NCBI GenBank assembly: GCA_965279195.1
Contig: CBDIHP010000048.1
Location: forward strand, 1-64,000
DNA from: CBDIHP01 sp965279195
GTDB taxonomy: Bacteria; Planctomycetota; Planctomycetia; Isosphaerales; Isosphaeraceae
Direction: 5' to 3'
DNA length: 64,000 nt
Within the stretch, counting starts at the first letter, position 1, and the number at the start of each line of letters is the position of its first letter. This document shows positions 1 to 8,779 of this stretch, in pieces. Made by a program: the position numbers and the translations under genes. The notes below the pieces were generated by a model. It searched no databases, had not been told where the DNA came from, and saw only the letters and a list, made by a program, of their open reading frames with translations.

Positions 1-193
1 AATCGAAACTGGGCAGCCGCGAGCGTCACCGCCGTCGCCGCGGACGATGACCATCATGTCAAAAATGCCAAATGGCTTGATCGCAGGAGGGCCTCCCGCG
101 CCGCCGTCGTCCCTCTCCGCAGCGGGCTGATCCATGACAGATAGGCTCCACCGGCACAGAAGTCGTCACGCGTTGACTTTTTATCGTGAGCGG
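1..193. other. left-edge region without a confident gene
   Basis: Frame 1 on the plus strand is open from the window edge to a TAG at 142-144 and could be the last 47 codons of an upstream gene, but I recognise no motif in it. On the minus strand a short frame starts with ATG near 54-56 and runs off the left edge. Neither can be supported without the flanking sequence. Confidence 0.25.
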
Positions 194-1837
194 TCAGTTC
201 GCCCGGGGCGTGAGGCGGGCGGGGTTGGTGGCGAGGTCGGGGGAGGGGGTGCGGCGCCAGACTTCGATCTCGCCGAAGCGGGCGACGGGGGCGTAGTCGC
301 GGCGGACGGCGGAGACGAGGTCGGGGTAGTGGGCGACGCCGTCCATGGTCCAGCTTTCCTCGGCGGGGGCCCAGATCACCACGGAGTCGGGCGAGCGTTC
401 GAGGTAGGTCACGAAGTCGGACTCGGTGTGCAGGCGGTTGAGCCAGAGCCAGGCCACCGAGGGGGTCTCCACCGGGAAGACCGGCAGGCGGTCGGCCGGG
501 CCGCAGAAGGAGGGCGACCCCCGGCGCAGGAGGTTCGCCAGCCGGGTCGCCGGGCCCGTCTCCTTGCGGACGTAGTCGAGGGCCTTGCGGTAATCGTCCC
601 ACTCGTAGTCGAGGTCGACGCCGATCGGGGCCTTCTCCAGGCTTTCTCCCCGCAGGGCGGCCTTGAGTGCGTAGACGCTGCTCCTGGGGTCGATGCTGGT
701 GCGCGGCCCCTGCGACAAACTCCCCGCGCCGATCACGAGCAGCACCACCCAGAGCCGCTCGGGCGCCGCCAGCTTCGGCACGCGCAGCACCACGGCGAGG
801 ATCAACGCCACGTCCACCGCCAGCGCCAGCCGCAAGGGGTGCCGCAGGTAGAGGTGATCCATGGGCGCCAGTGACCGATAAACAAATGCCGCCGCCGTGG
901 CCGCCAGCCAGGGGCGGAAGATCGCCCGGGTCTTCTCATCCGCGTGCCGCCAGGCGATCGCCAGGCCGACGAACAGGGCCAGGTCCCCCGGCCAGATCTG
1001 GCCGACGAGGTTCCGCACGAACAGCAAAGGTTGCCGCGCCCCGTAGGCATTCTTCCGGGCGGGGGTCGCCAGCGCCTCGATGAAGTCGCCCGTCAGCCCG
1101 TTCAACGCGATCGGCGCGAACCACAGGAGCGTGAACGCCCCGAACAGCACCAGCCACATCGCCCGCAACGTCCAGGCGTTCAGTTTTCGCCTTTGTTCGT
1201 CATTGTGGACGCCGTTCTGGAGCGAAAGCAGGATCGCAGGGGCGAACAGGATGGCGTAAGGGCGGAAGATCGTTGCGGTGGCGATGCAGAAGGCCCCGGT
1301 CACGAACCCCCGGCGCCCGGGCCAGGACTGGGTCGCGAACAGGGCCAAAACGACCAGCGCGATCGCCTGCCAGTCGCGCTGGGCGACGTTGGTGTAGTCC
1401 AGGCCGAGGTAGTAGAGCAGGAACGTGAGGCCCCCCGCCCACCCCGGCAAGGCCCGGCCGAGGACCCGCCGCGACCAGCCCACCATCGCCGCGAGCACGC
1501 CGACCAGGAGCGCACTGTCCACCAGATAGATCGGCCAGGTCTTCCCCCAGCCGAACGTATGCCCCAGGACCCAGAAGAGGTACGTCTGCCCCGGGAAGTT
1601 GAAGCCGACGATGTCGCGATAGGGCAGGATGCCCCGGTCCCACGCGCGGGCGACCATCGCGAAGGCGTCCAGGTCCGGCCACCACGGCCAGAGCAGATAC
1701 TGCGGGATCCAGAACGCCAGCAGGACCGCCATCGTCAGGGCGATCAGCACCGAGCCCCACACCCCCAGGCAGGCGGAGGCGAACCGCTCCAGGCGGTCGG
1801 GGCGGCCGTTCGTTTCCAGGGGGGTGCCGGTATCCAA
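194..1837 (-). CDS. GT-C-like polytopic membrane protein, paralogue of the 16060-17697 gene
   Basis: This encodes a 547-aa integral membrane protein with about 10 hydrophobic segments and a soluble C-terminal tail. It has the look of GT-C-type glycosyltransferases such as the PMT/ArnT-like families, which move sugars from polyprenyl phosphates on the outer face of the membrane. That function is inferred; no diagnostic catalytic motif is certain. Near the N-terminus it carries WPWWPDLDAFA, then FPGQTYLF, FGWGKTWPIY and NVAQRDWQA, all shared with the gene at 16060-17697. I chose a TTG start at 1837 because it gives almost the same length as that paralogue (545 aa), whereas the longer open frame to 2341 would overlap the divergent blaI-like gene. 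A GTG about 27 codons further in is an alternative. Confidence 0.72.
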   Translation of the reverse strand: MDTGTPLETNGRPDRLERFASACLGVWGSVLIALTMAVLLAFWIPQYLLWPWWPDLDAFAMVARAWDRGILPYRDIVGFNFPGQTYLFWVLGHTFGWGKTWPIYLVDSALLVGVLAAMVGWSRRVLGRALPGWAGGLTFLLYYLGLDYTNVAQRDWQAIALVVLALFATQSWPGRRGFVTGAFCIATATIFRPYAILFAPAILLSLQNGVHNDEQRRKLNAWTLRAMWLVLFGAFTLLWFAPIALNGLTGDFIEALATPARKNAYGARQPLLFVRNLVGQIWPGDLALFVGLAIAWRHADEKTRAIFRPWLAATAAAFVYRSLAPMDHLYLRHPLRLALAVDVALILAVVLRVPKLAAPERLWVVLLVIGAGSLSQGPRTSIDPRSSVYALKAALRGESLEKAPIGVDLDYEWDDYRKALDYVRKETGPATRLANLLRRGSPSFCGPADRLPVFPVETPSVAWLWLNRLHTESDFVTYLERSPDSVVIWAPAEESWTMDGVAHYPDLVSAVRRDYAPVARFGEIEVWRRTPSPDLATNPARLTPRAN

Positions 1838-2035
1838 AGGTGCGTCCTCGCCGACGGTCCGACCGGGATCGGGCCCCGGTCCGCGAACCGGCGCGGGGCC
1901 TACGGAGGATCGTCGAAACCCGCGCCGACCGGCGACAAACCGATCTCCCCGCCCCGGGCTTGACTCGGAATTTCTATTTCTATAGAAGTAGCAATCGCGA
2001 CGCATGAGCCTGGTCAACATGGAGGACGAACAGGG

Positions 2036-2428
2036 ATGTCGAGGCGACCGAGCACGCAGCCGACGGACGGGGAGCTGGAGATCCTCAAGGTGTTGTGGGA
2101 CATCGGGCCGACGGGCCTGGGGGTGATCGTGGCGCGGCTGCAGGAGAAGCGGCCGGTGGCGATGACCACGGTGGCCACGATGCTCAAGACGATGCGCGAG
2201 AAGGGCCTGGTCGAGCGGGCCGACGGGGCGAAGGGCTACGCCTGGGGTGCCGTCGTGAGCGAGAAGGCCGCCGCCTCGGGCCTGATCGGCAAGCTCCTGA
2301 ACCACGTCTTCGACGGCTCCGCCCGCCGCCTGGTGGCGCACCTGATCGAGGACGGACAGATCGACGAAGGCGAGCGTGAGGCGATCCTCAGGCTGCTCCA
2401 GGCGAAGCCGGGAGGCAAGACATCATGA
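2036..2428 (+). CDS. BlaI/MecI/CopY-family transcriptional repressor
   Basis: This is a 130-aa winged-helix regulator of the Penicillinase_R family. The N-terminal half has the typical pattern: TDGELEILKVLW, then VARLQEKRPVAMTTVATMLKTM as recognition helix region, then EKGLVERADG leading into the wing. The C-terminal part is helical and should dimerise. BlaI-type repressors bind palindromic operators and are inactivated by proteolysis triggered by a partner M56 sensor. The stop codon overlaps the start of the next gene, which encodes exactly such a sensor, so the two form one translationally coupled operon. No beta-lactamase lies nearby, so the target is unknown; many planctomycete copies have no link to antibiotics. 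Confidence 0.9.
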   Translation: MSRRPSTQPTDGELEILKVLWDIGPTGLGVIVARLQEKRPVAMTTVATMLKTMREKGLVERADGAKGYAWGAVVSEKAAASGLIGKLLNHVFDGSARRLVAHLIEDGQIDEGEREAILRLLQAKPGGKTS

Positions 2429-5400
2429 TCGAGCCCACATGGATGGACGCCCCGATCTGGACGGCCGTCGGCCGCACCATGGCCCACATGCTCTGGCTGG
2501 GCCTGGCGGTGGGGCTGCTCGGGGCGATGCTCAGGAGAATGTTGCGGCGCCACTCGCCGGAACTGCGGCACAACGTCGCCCTGGTGCTCCTGGTCTCGCT
2601 CGGCCTGGCCCCGGCCGTCATCGGGCAATTGGTGTATGAGCCCGGTTTGACGAAGCCGACGGGGGCTCCCCCCGGACCGGCGGGAGAGCCGACGCCGAAT
2701 CCGCGTCCTGCGGTCTCGCCGCCGAGGCCGGCCGTCCCGCTGCTGACCATGCCGCAAAACATGCAGGATGTCGCAAGTCGACACGTCTGGATGGATCGCC
2801 TCGTGCGGCTGCTGCCGATCGCCTGGGCCCTGGGAACGTCCGCGACGCTGTTGCTGCTGTCTGCCGGCTGGATCGGCGTCGAGCGGCTGAGGCGGTCGAG
2901 CGTGCCGATCGACTCGGGGCCGATCTCCGAGCTGTGCCGGCGGCTGTCCGCGACGATCGGCCTGTCCATTCACGTCGGCGTGGCGGTGTGCGACCGCCTG
3001 GCGTCGCCGGTCTTGATCGGCCTGGTGCGGCCGCTGATCCTGCTGCCGCCGGCGGCCCTGTCGGGCTGGACTTCGGAGGAACTGGAGCTGGTGCTCTGGC
3101 ATGAACTGGCCCACCTGCGACGCCATGATCACGTCTGGATCGTCCTCCAGCGCGGCGTCGAGGCCTTCCTGTTCTTCCAGCCCGCCGTGTGGTGGCTGTC
3201 GTCGTGGGTGCGGCTGGAGCGAGAGCTGTGCTGCGACCGGATCGTCGTGGCCCGATCCGGCCGCCCGAGGGCCTACGCCGAGTTCCTCGCCCGCCTCGCG
3301 GGCATCCCCCGGCCGGCCCTCTCGCTGGCCTTCAACGACCGTTCCCTCTCCACCCGCATCGCCCGCATTTTGAACCTCGAACCCCCGTCAAGGAGGACCC
3401 CCCGCATGCGACCGACCCTGCCCGAAGGACTGGGCACCCTCGCCCTCGTGATCTCGCTCGCCGCGATCCCCTTCTACGCCACCGCCCGGGCCCAGACGCC
3501 CGCCGCGAAGGCGAAGCCCGATGCCGCCAGGATGCGAGAGTATTTGCGCAAGGTGGCGTCGGAGGTGAAACTGGATGGTCCTCCGACCGAGAGGGACGGT
3601 CAGATTCCGTCGAGCCTTGTGTGGATGGCCGAGAAACAGTTGCGGGCCGACGACCGCGCCGGTGCGCTGGAAACCCTCAGGCGAGCCGACGCATTCATTC
3701 GAAAGCGTGAGGCCAATCTTGAGGTTGTCGCCTCCATGCAGGAACTCGCTAACCACTACGCGGCGGCCGGCGACAAGGCCTCGGCCGCGGCCTGCCTCAA
3801 GTTCCAGGTCGAGGCCTGCCCGCCGCTGGTGATCGACCAGCTCCCGGGCGACCATCCCACGCCCGAGCAGATCGCGAAGCTCCCGCCGGCGGAACGCGCG
3901 AAGGCCGAGGCGAAGGCGAAGAATGATCTCATCGCGGCGCAGGCCTATGTCAAGATGTCCGCGATCGAATGGGCCTGGGGTTGGTGCGATCGCGAACTCC
4001 TGGGCCGCTGGCTCCGCGAGGGGTTCGAGGGGATCGGCAACGCCCCCGCCGAGATGCAGGCCGAGCTGCTGGCGGAGGCCGGGATTGGTTTTCAGATGCT
4101 GGGCGAGGTCGAGATGGTGCGGCGCTGCATCTCGCAACTGGACCAACTCGCGACGTCCGCCGCGGATGACAAGGTGCGCGGCGAGGCCCGGGTGGGCAGC
4201 ATCCAGCTCTCCAGCAGGATCGGGGACGTCGCGGCACGCGATCGACAGTTCGCGTCGCTGACGGCCAGGGCTCAGGAAGGGTTGATCCAGTATCTGATGC
4301 GGTGCGTCGTCTTGGAATCGCCGCAAGCACGTATCTTCTTTGATCCGCCTCGCATCAAATTCGGCACGGGCGGGGAGGCGTGCAAGGTCGAGAAGCCCGC
4401 CGAGGCGAGGAAGGGCCTCGCGGAGGCGGTCCAGCTCGTCGCGAAATCGAAGCTCGACAGTCTCGCCCGGGCCAGTGTGCTCGCGAAGGCGGCCGAACTC
4501 CAGGCCAAGGCGGGCGACCTGGCGGGGGCGCTGGCGACCGTCCATGCGATCCCCGACGGCCTCACGCGCAAGGAGTTCCCCAAGGCCACGCGGGGCCATT
4601 GCGACGCCCTCAAGACGATCGCCCTGGCGGCCGTCGCGGCCCAGCAAGCGAAGGCCGGCGACATCAACGGGGCGCGGACGAGCCTGGCCGAGGCGAAGGG
4701 GATGGCGGCGGCGATCTTGACGGGCGATGAGAAGGTCGTCGGCACGCTCGCCGTGGCGCGCGGGATGATGAACTCCGGCCTGACGGAACAGGCCAAAACG
4801 TACCTCGGCGAGGTGACCGGCTTCCTCGAATCCCAGCCCGAGCCCCGGCGCTCGCGGGCGCTCCTGATGGTGGCCGAGCATCAGCTCACGCTCGGCAACC
4901 CCGCCGAGGCGGCGCGGTTGATCGAGACGACGCGGGCGGAGCGGAGCCTCCAGCGCCAGGTCGGCTACATGGCCCTGGCCCGCGACGCACGCGAACGCGG
5001 CGATCTCGCGGTGCATCGCATGTGGACGAAAAAATATGTCGAATACTGCAGTGCCCAGGCCAAGCTGCCGCCCCCGCCGGCCCCGAAGAAGCCGACGCCG
5101 GAGGAGCTTGCCCAGGGACTGTCCGATTTCGCGATTAGTGCGGAGACGTACTTCTCTCCCGATGCGAACGATATCCCCGCATTTCTCCCGGACTGGCCGG
5201 TGATCGCCCTGGTCGCGAGGTACGAGATCGACGACAGGGCCGAGGTCCTGAAGGCCGTGGACGCCTTGCCCCCCGCGAAGCGCACGGAGGCGCTCTCACG
5301 GATCAGCGGCCTCCTTTGGCAGTCCGGCGACACCGACGAGGCGTTCCGGATCCTCTCGCTGGCCCGCGACCCGAAGGCCCCGGTGTCCCACCTGACGCAT

Positions 5401-5433
5401 CTATATTCGGGGATCGAGACGATGCTGCGATGA
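2425..5433 (+). CDS. M56 (BlaR1-like) membrane metallopeptidase with long helical-repeat C-terminal domain
   Basis: The 1002-aa protein starts in an ATGA overlap with the blaI-like gene. Residues about 1-310 are an M56 domain: three hydrophobic segments (near 20-40, 50-70 and 130-150) and the zinc motif HELAH at about 226-230, followed by RLERELCCDRIVV, the usual downstream metal-ligand region. A further membrane segment lies near 335-350. In BlaR1 the rest would be a penicillin-binding sensor of about 250 aa. Here it is replaced by about 640 residues rich in Ala, Glu and Lys with repeated helix pairs of TPR-like spacing, probably exposed outside the cytoplasm. Known family behaviour is cleavage of the partner repressor after a signal; the signal sensed here is unknown. 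Confidence 0.85.
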   Translation: MIEPTWMDAPIWTAVGRTMAHMLWLGLAVGLLGAMLRRMLRRHSPELRHNVALVLLVSLGLAPAVIGQLVYEPGLTKPTGAPPGPAGEPTPNPRPAVSPPRPAVPLLTMPQNMQDVASRHVWMDRLVRLLPIAWALGTSATLLLLSAGWIGVERLRRSSVPIDSGPISELCRRLSATIGLSIHVGVAVCDRLASPVLIGLVRPLILLPPAALSGWTSEELELVLWHELAHLRRHDHVWIVLQRGVEAFLFFQPAVWWLSSWVRLERELCCDRIVVARSGRPRAYAEFLARLAGIPRPALSLAFNDRSLSTRIARILNLEPPSRRTPRMRPTLPEGLGTLALVISLAAIPFYATARAQTPAAKAKPDAARMREYLRKVASEVKLDGPPTERDGQIPSSLVWMAEKQLRADDRAGALETLRRADAFIRKREANLEVVASMQELANHYAAAGDKASAAACLKFQVEACPPLVIDQLPGDHPTPEQIAKLPPAERAKAEAKAKNDLIAAQAYVKMSAIEWAWGWCDRELLGRWLREGFEGIGNAPAEMQAELLAEAGIGFQMLGEVEMVRRCISQLDQLATSAADDKVRGEARVGSIQLSSRIGDVAARDRQFASLTARAQEGLIQYLMRCVVLESPQARIFFDPPRIKFGTGGEACKVEKPAEARKGLAEAVQLVAKSKLDSLARASVLAKAAELQAKAGDLAGALATVHAIPDGLTRKEFPKATRGHCDALKTIALAAVAAQQAKAGDINGARTSLAEAKGMAAAILTGDEKVVGTLAVARGMMNSGLTEQAKTYLGEVTGFLESQPEPRRSRALLMVAEHQLTLGNPAEAARLIETTRAERSLQRQVGYMALARDARERGDLAVHRMWTKKYVEYCSAQAKLPPPPAPKKPTPEELAQGLSDFAISAETYFSPDANDIPAFLPDWPVIALVARYEIDDRAEVLKAVDALPPAKRTEALSRISGLLWQSGDTDEAFRILSLARDPKAPVSHLTHLYSGIETMLR

Positions 5434-5624
5434 GGCCGATCTGGACCGTCGATTCGCCGGCCTGCCCACCGCTCATGGACCGCCCGGAGCGCGGACGCTT
5501 GCTTCCGCTTATTGGTAGGGGAGCTTGCTCCCCATGGCGGTTGCCGGTTGGAACACGAGCGGCAGCGCGTCCAGCCCAGTTGCTGACGAGACCGGCGCGG
5601 AGCAAGCTCCGTCGGGCGGGGTGA
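5434..5624. other. intergenic stretch with a short family-B-like hairpin
   Basis: No gene is seen between the M56 gene and the sulfatase relic. A small inverted repeat of the GGGAGCTTGCTCCC type lies near 5518-5532 and resembles the inner stems of repeat family B elsewhere in the window. A second GGAGCAAGCTCC-like stem is near 5598-5612. Confidence 0.4.
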
Positions 5625-5940
5625 GCTGGCGGCCCTTCGTGGGCCCCTCGGCGGCGGCCTCGTGCCAGGTGGTGATGCCCAGCCGCGCGTTGTGCTTGCC
5701 CGTCATCAGGCTCGACCGCGTGGGCGAGCACACCGACGCCGCCTAGGCCCGGGTGAACCGCACGCCTTGTTTCGCCAGGGCATCGAGATGCGGCGTCTCC
5801 TGCAGGTCGGCCCCGTAGCAACCCAGGTCCGACCAGCCGAGGTCGTCGGCGAGGATGAACACGACGTTCAGGGGCCTGGGGGCGTCGGTCGGATTGGCGA
5901 GCACGAGCGCGGAGGCCAGCGCGAGGGTGGAGAAGAACAT
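5625..5940 (-). pseudogene. remnant of a type I sulfatase (5' end only)
   Basis: On the minus strand an ATG at 5940 begins a signal peptide (MFFSTLALASALVLA) followed by NVVFILADDLGWSDLGCYGA, the classic N-terminus of arylsulfatases. The frame then meets a TAG at 5743-5745 exactly where homologues have Tyr (RAYAA), a one-base TAC to TAG change. The same frame resumes with CSPTRSSLMTGKHNARLG, which holds the CxPxR motif whose Cys becomes formylglycine. Similarity stops near 5625 after GRQLTPP, so about 400 residues are missing. This is a dead fragment, not a working enzyme. Planctomycetes carry many sulfatase genes, so loss of one copy is plausible. Confidence 0.85.
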
Positions 5941-5990
5941 GGGCGATGGCTCATTGAGGGGGGCGCGTCGGTGGTTGTCGGGCGTCGCGT

Positions 5991-6157
5991 CGCGCTGGGC
6001 GTGGGTCTCCAGACCCCGCCCCAGGATCCGAGGAGCCGTACCGGCCAATCGGGTCTCCCGACCCGTACCTGGCCATCCGTTACGGGTCGGGAGACCCGGT
6101 TGGCTTGACTCCTTCGATGTCGGTGGGGGCGGGGTCTGGAGACCCACGCCCAGCGCA
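5991..6157. repeat. repeat family A, copy 1 (nested inverted repeat)
   Basis: The element is bounded by GCGCTGGGCG on the left and its complement CGCCCAGCGC on the right. Each outer arm continues with a small palindrome of the type GGGTCTCCAGACCC. A second, inner pair of arms carries GGGTCTCCCGACCC and GGGTCGGGAGACCC. The whole could fold into one long hairpin or a pair of cruciforms. It lies between the sulfatase relic and the TMEM175-like gene. Confidence 0.85.
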
Positions 6158-6352
6158 ACGCAGGGAATCCGCGCGGGTTGCGGGTGGTCGGGCGCGTCAT
6201 CCGTGGCCTTGGCCCGGCCATCATACCAGCGGACGGCGACAAGTTCAGCCTCCGCGGGCACCCTCGAATTTACGGTCCTCGGCGGTCCGACGCGGTTGTG
6301 GTATGATCAAGCGACGGATCCGACGCCCGGGGGGTCTGGGGGACGAGGCGCG

Positions 6353-6946
6353 ATGAGCAAGGGACGGTTCGAGGCGTTCAGCGACGGCGTGCTGGCGATC
6401 ATCATCACGATCATGGTGCTGGAGCTGAAGGTCCCCAGGGGGGAGTCGCTCGATGCGCTCTGGCCGCTCTGGCCGGTGTTCCTGAGCTACGCCCTCAGCT
6501 TCATCTACGTCGGGATCTACTGGAACAATCATCATCATATGCTCCAGGCGACGCGGAAGGTCACCGGGGCGATGCTCTGGGCGAACCTGCACCTGCTGTT
6601 CTGGCTGTCGCTCCTGCCGTTCGCCACCGGCTGGGTGGGGCAGAACGGCCTGGCGCCGGTGCCGACGGCGATCTATGGCGGGATCCTCCTGATGGCGGCG
6701 TTGGCCTACGTGATCCTGCAGCGGGCGATCATCGCGGCCGAGGGGGAGCGTTCGATCCTGGGCAAGGCGGTCGGGAGCGACCTCAAGGGGAAGATCTCGC
6801 TGGCGCTCTATCTCGTGGCCGTGGCGTGCGCCCCGTGGTTCCCGGGCGCGTCGCAGGGGTGCTACATCTCGGTGGCGGTGATCTGGCTGGTGCCCGACCG
6901 CCGGATCGAGCGGGTCCTGGCCGATCGGCAGCCGGGCCAGTGCTGA
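6353..6946 (+). CDS. TMEM175/DUF1211 family membrane protein (putative potassium channel)
   Basis: This 197-aa protein opens with the family signature RFEAFSDGVLAIIITIMVLELKVP, which forms the first transmembrane helix and the selectivity region of TMEM175 channels. It has six hydrophobic segments with a conserved WNNHHHML after the second, matching one repeat unit of the family; bacterial members work as tetramers that conduct K+. The ATG at 6353 was chosen because it directly precedes the FSDG helix; the open frame extends upstream through repeat family A and is not credible there. A TATGAT hexamer at 6302-6307 could be a -10 box about 45 bases upstream. Confidence 0.85.
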   Translation: MSKGRFEAFSDGVLAIIITIMVLELKVPRGESLDALWPLWPVFLSYALSFIYVGIYWNNHHHMLQATRKVTGAMLWANLHLLFWLSLLPFATGWVGQNGLAPVPTAIYGGILLMAALAYVILQRAIIAAEGERSILGKAVGSDLKGKISLALYLVAVACAPWFPGASQGCYISVAVIWLVPDRRIERVLADRQPGQC

Positions 6947-7082
6947 TGCGGGGCCGGGTTGGGACGGGGGGCTTCCAGAATCGTCCGGATTTGCGAGAAT
7001 GATCCGCCCCCGGGGCCGGCCGGAGCCGGGGAGGCACGACGACGTGTCCGGGGCCGTTCACATTCGCACGCGAGATGCGCCG

Positions 7083-8726
7083 ATGCCGCAGAGCCCGGAT
7101 GTGTCGAATACCGTCGTCCCCGCCACGCATCGCCAGGCCGCCCCCCGGTCGCGGAGCCGCCGCGTCGGGCTCGTCAGCGACGGCGCCGGGCCGAGCCTGG
7201 TCACCGAGAACGACGAGCTGCGCCGCAAGCGGATCCTGGGCGCCGCGCTGTTCCTGGCCTGCACGTTCGCCGTCTTCCTGCTCTGGTCGCTGGGGGGGAA
7301 CTCGGTCAACTACAACACGCTCACGCGCGGCAGCCTGGTCGTGCGGGGGGGCATCGCGGCGGCGGTGGCGGCGTACGTCCGGCGCAAGGGGATCGCCAGG
7401 CGGAACCTCCTGGCGGCCGAGTACCTGCTGTTCGGCGGCTGCATCGCGCTGACGCTGTTGAATCAATATTTCTTGAACCTGCACGACCTCCGCGGCCACC
7501 AGCCGATCGCCGCCGTGGCGTCGATCAAGAACGGCGTGCTCGCGACCGTGATCCTGATGGTGATCTACGGGATCCTGATCCCCAACAACGCCCAGGCGAC
7601 CACCCGCGTGGTGATCCCCGTCGCCCTGGCGCAGGCGGCCGTGCTGGCCCTGGTGGTGATCCACCCCGACGTGAAGGACGAGGTCGAGGTCATCCGGAAA
7701 AATGAACATTTCGGGATGAATGCGATCTTCCTGGCCGTCGGCGCGGGGCTGTCGATCTACGGGTCGTGGCTGCTGAACGGCCTGCGCACCCAGCTCCACG
7801 AGGCCAGGAAATACGGCCAGTACAAGCTCGGCCGCAAGCTCGGGTCGGGCGGCATGGGCGACATCTACCTCGCCGAGCACGCGCTGCTCAAGCGGCCCTG
7901 CGCCCTGAAGCTCATCAAGCCGGAGTCGAGCGCCAACCCCACGGCGCTGGCTCGGTTCGAACTCGAAGTGCAGTCGACCGCGAGGCTGGCGCACCACAAC
8001 ACGGTCGAGATCTACGACTACGGCCACACCGAGGACGGCACGTTCTATTATGTGATGGAATACCTGCGCGGGATGGGCCTGGGCGACCTCGTGCGGGTCT
8101 ACGGGCCGATGCACCCCGGGCGGATGATCTACCTGATGCGGCAGGCCTGCGCGGGGCTCTATGAGGCGCATCTGCTGGGCCTGGTGCACCGCGACATCAA
8201 GCCGGCGAACATCTTCGTGGCGTGCGTGGGCGGCGAGACCGACGTGGCCAAGGTGCTCGACTTCGGGCTCGTCCGGCCGACTCGGGGCCCCGAGGCCGAC
8301 TCGTTCACGGCCGAGCACACCGTCAGCGGCACCCCGCACTTCATGTCGCCCGAGCAGGCGCTGGGGTCGAAGGCGATCGATCCACGATCAGACATTTATG
8401 CACTCGGTTGCCTGATGTACCACGCCCTCACCGGCCGCCCGCCGTTCTCGGGCGACTCGGCCATGGCCGTGATGACCGCCCACGCCCGCGACGCCGCGCC
8501 GCCGCCGTCGACCCTCCGTCCCGACCTCGCGCCGGACCTGGAGGCGGTCGTCCTGCGCTGCCTGGCCAAGTCCCCCGCCGACCGGTTCCCCACCGCCCGG
8601 GCGCTGTCCGACGCCCTCGCCGAATGCCGTTGCGCCGCCACCTGGGGCCCCGACCTCGCCGACGCCTGGTGGAAGAGCTCGAGCCTGCTCGAATCCGTCG
8701 GGCCCGCGGTTGTGGACCAATCTTGA
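7083..8726 (+). CDS. serine/threonine protein kinase with N-terminal membrane domain
   Basis: The product is about 547 aa. Residues about 45-235 hold five to six hydrophobic segments. A kinase domain follows at about 245-510, with the glycine loop GSGGMGDIYLAE, the ATP lysine in CALKLIKP, the catalytic loop HRDIKPANI (His near 369), DFGLV and the activation-segment end GTPHFMSPEQ. The kinase therefore sits on the C-terminal, presumably cytoplasmic, side, the reverse of the usual PknB order with an external sensor at the C-terminus. All key catalytic residues are present. An upstream ATG at 6999 would add 28 residues. No substrate is suggested by the neighbours. Confidence 0.9.
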   Translation: MPQSPDVSNTVVPATHRQAAPRSRSRRVGLVSDGAGPSLVTENDELRRKRILGAALFLACTFAVFLLWSLGGNSVNYNTLTRGSLVVRGGIAAAVAAYVRRKGIARRNLLAAEYLLFGGCIALTLLNQYFLNLHDLRGHQPIAAVASIKNGVLATVILMVIYGILIPNNAQATTRVVIPVALAQAAVLALVVIHPDVKDEVEVIRKNEHFGMNAIFLAVGAGLSIYGSWLLNGLRTQLHEARKYGQYKLGRKLGSGGMGDIYLAEHALLKRPCALKLIKPESSANPTALARFELEVQSTARLAHHNTVEIYDYGHTEDGTFYYVMEYLRGMGLGDLVRVYGPMHPGRMIYLMRQACAGLYEAHLLGLVHRDIKPANIFVACVGGETDVAKVLDFGLVRPTRGPEADSFTAEHTVSGTPHFMSPEQALGSKAIDPRSDIYALGCLMYHALTGRPPFSGDSAMAVMTAHARDAAPPPSTLRPDLAPDLEAVVLRCLAKSPADRFPTARALSDALAECRCAATWGPDLADAWWKSSSLLESVGPAVVDQS

Positions 8727-8779
8727 TGGGACCGATTCCAAGCGATAGCCCGCGGGGCCCGCGATCGCGGGTCGATTCG

